A DNA stretch of 64,000 nt, taken from positions 186,001-250,000 of the forward strand of contig NZ_JADQDR010000004.1 in NCBI RefSeq assembly GCF_015694705.1, in the 5' to 3' direction. The stretch comes from Pontibacter rufus (GTDB lineage: Bacteria > Bacteroidota > Bacteroidia > Cytophagales > Hymenobacteraceae). The position numbers and the translations under genes were made by a program. Below are positions 62,693 to 64,000 of this stretch, in pieces; positions within the stretch are counted from its first letter, which is position 1; each line of letters begins with the position of its first letter. Under the pieces are notes generated by a model. That model had not been told where the DNA came from. It searched no databases and worked only from the letters and a program-made list of their open reading frames with translations.

Positions 62693-64000
62693 ATGGAAAA
62701 TTTCGTAGTATCAGCGCGTAAATACCGTCCGACCACATTCGACAGTGTGGTAGGGCAGCACCATATAACCAATACCCTCAAAAACGCCATTAGTAGCCAG
62801 CATCTGGCGCAGGCTTTCCTTTTCTGCGGACCGCGTGGCGTAGGAAAAACCACCTGTGCCCGTATCCTGGCCAAAACCATTAACTGCCAGAACATCACCC
62901 CTGAAACCGAAGCCTGCAACGAATGCGAATCCTGCCGCAGCTTCAACTCCAACAGCTCTTTTAACATCCATGAACTCGATGCGGCCTCTAACAACTCGGT
63001 GGAGGACATCCGGAATCTGGTGGAACAGGTACGCTATGCGCCGCAAACAGGTAAGTATAAAATCTATATCATAGATGAGGTGCACATGCTCTCGAACCAA
63101 GCCTTCAATGCTTTTCTGAAGACACTGGAAGAGCCGCCTGCCTATGCCATTTTTATACTGGCTACCACCGAGCGCCACAAAATCATACCCACTATACTTT
63201 CCCGCTGCCAGATATTCGATTTCAACAGAATCCGGATTGAGGACATGGTGCGCCACCTGGGGGGTATCGCTACCAAAGAAAGTATAACTGCCGAGCCCGA
63301 CGCGCTGCACCTGATATCGCAGAAAGCGGATGGCGCGTTGCGTGATGCACTGTCTATCTTCGACCAGATGGTGACGTTTTCGGGCAGTAAAGTTACCTAC
63401 AAGGCGACTGTCGAGAACCTGCACATCCTGGATTATGAGTACTACTTCCGCCTGACCGACCACCTGCTGGAGCAAAACCTGTCGGGCGCGCTGCTGTTGT
63501 TTGACGAGATTCTGAAGAACGGCTTTGATGCCCATAACTTCCTGATAGGCATTGGCGAGCACTTCCGTAGCCTGCTGGTGTGCAAAGACCCGGCTACCGT
63601 GCAATTGCTGGAGGTATCGGATAATATCAGGGTAAAGTATGCGGAGCAGTCGCAGAAAGCGAGTGTATCCTTCCTGCTCTCTGGGCTGAATTTAGTGAGC
63701 ACCTGCGACACCAACTATAAAAGCAGCAAAAACCAGCGCCTGCACGTAGAGTTGTGCCTCATGAAAATGGCGCACTTAAATGCTGCCCTGAGTTTTGCAC
63801 AAGACGGAGCAGTAGCAAAAAAAGCTAAGGTAGCAGCGCCGGCACCAGCCGCTACCGGTTCCACAGGTGCCATTCCGTCGGAAAAGATGCAGCCGGCGCA
63901 CAGCCCGAACAGGGTTCCGTCCGAAGACCTGCAGCCGGCAACGCCCAACAGCGTACCTTCCGAAAAGCTACAGCCGCCGCATACGCCAACCCATGTGCCC
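62693..64000 (+). CDS. dnaX: DNA polymerase III gamma/tau subunit, C-terminus off the window
   Basis: Clamp-loader ATPase. The start ATG at 62693 gives MENFVVSARKYRPTTFDSVVGQ. Walker A is GPRGVGKTT, the zinc-binding cysteines follow in CQN...CNECESCRS, Walker B is IIDEVHMLS, and sensor motifs are LATTE and SRCQIFDF. Domain III follows to about residue 370. Beyond it is a Pro/Ser-rich region with repeats of the type VPSEKLQP (residues about 395-435). The frame is open at base 64000. No SD sequence. Confidence 0.96.
   Translation, partial: MENFVVSARKYRPTTFDSVVGQHHITNTLKNAISSQHLAQAFLFCGPRGVGKTTCARILAKTINCQNITPETEACNECESCRSFNSNSSFNIHELDAASNNSVEDIRNLVEQVRYAPQTGKYKIYIIDEVHMLSNQAFNAFLKTLEEPPAYAIFILATTERHKIIPTILSRCQIFDFNRIRIEDMVRHLGGIATKESITAEPDALHLISQKADGALRDALSIFDQMVTFSGSKVTYKATVENLHILDYEYYFRLTDHLLEQNLSGALLLFDEILKNGFDAHNFLIGIGEHFRSLLVCKDPATVQLLEVSDNIRVKYAEQSQKASVSFLLSGLNLVSTCDTNYKSSKNQRLHVELCLMKMAHLNAALSFAQDGAVAKKAKVAAPAPAATGSTGAIPSEKMQPAHSPNRVPSEDLQPATPNSVPSEKLQPPHTPTHVP

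Overview
The window is chromosomal DNA of a Bacteroidota bacterium, most likely Cytophagales/Hymenobacteraceae (Pontibacter-like). The reasons are: many starts are preceded by the Bacteroidota -7 promoter element TAnnTTTG with no Shine-Dalgarno sequence; Rho carries the long Asn/Arg/Asp-rich insertion seen in this phylum; the OmpA protein has thrombospondin type-3 calcium repeats; FtsX-type permeases are of the Bacteroidota kind; and the tmRNA tag ends in YAMAA. Base composition looks near 50 % GC, except for one AT-rich island. The species cannot be named from the sequence alone.

Layout. 1-4.9 kb: 5' part of a class A penicillin-binding protein, then a hypothetical protein, a methyltransferase, a UbiA prenyltransferase and a membrane protein. 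4.9-12.6 kb: rho and serS (divergent), a GT9 glycosyltransferase and a PolX-like PHP protein. 12.6-25.7 kb: lipoproteins, an EVE-domain protein, pyrR-pyrB, OmpA, a Xaa-Pro aminopeptidase, a second GT9 enzyme, an M16 peptidase and an O-methyltransferase. 26-45.7 kb: a LysM lytic transglycosylase, an MFS transporter, a PQQ dehydrogenase with an inserted cytochrome c domain, MscS, dnaE, trxA, envelope proteins, cystathionine gamma-synthase and a TVP38-type membrane protein. 45.77-48.19 kb: tRNA-Arg followed by a small AT-rich island holding a stand-alone OLD-type ATPase/nuclease and a transposase remnant, closed by a degenerate copy of the tRNA 3' end. 48.2-64 kb: an MFS transporter, a DUF4397 lipoprotein, an RsbQ-like hydrolase plus STAS-like protein, tmRNA, an FtsX permease divergent from an NtrC-type regulator/kinase pair, catalase, a cyclopropane-fatty-acid synthase and the 5' part of dnaX.

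Most genes are core functions: cell wall, replication, transcription termination, translation, pyrimidine and sulfur amino-acid synthesis, oxidative stress. The accessory part is the OLD island. The most unusual property of the window is a heavily repeated 7-base word, AAGTATA/TATACTT. I counted roughly 115-120 copies by hand, in genes and between them, on both strands, where about 8 would be expected by chance. Rare codons are used where the word lies inside genes, and the word is absent from the OLD island. The window also holds several families of dispersed hairpin repeats, some with compensatory base changes.
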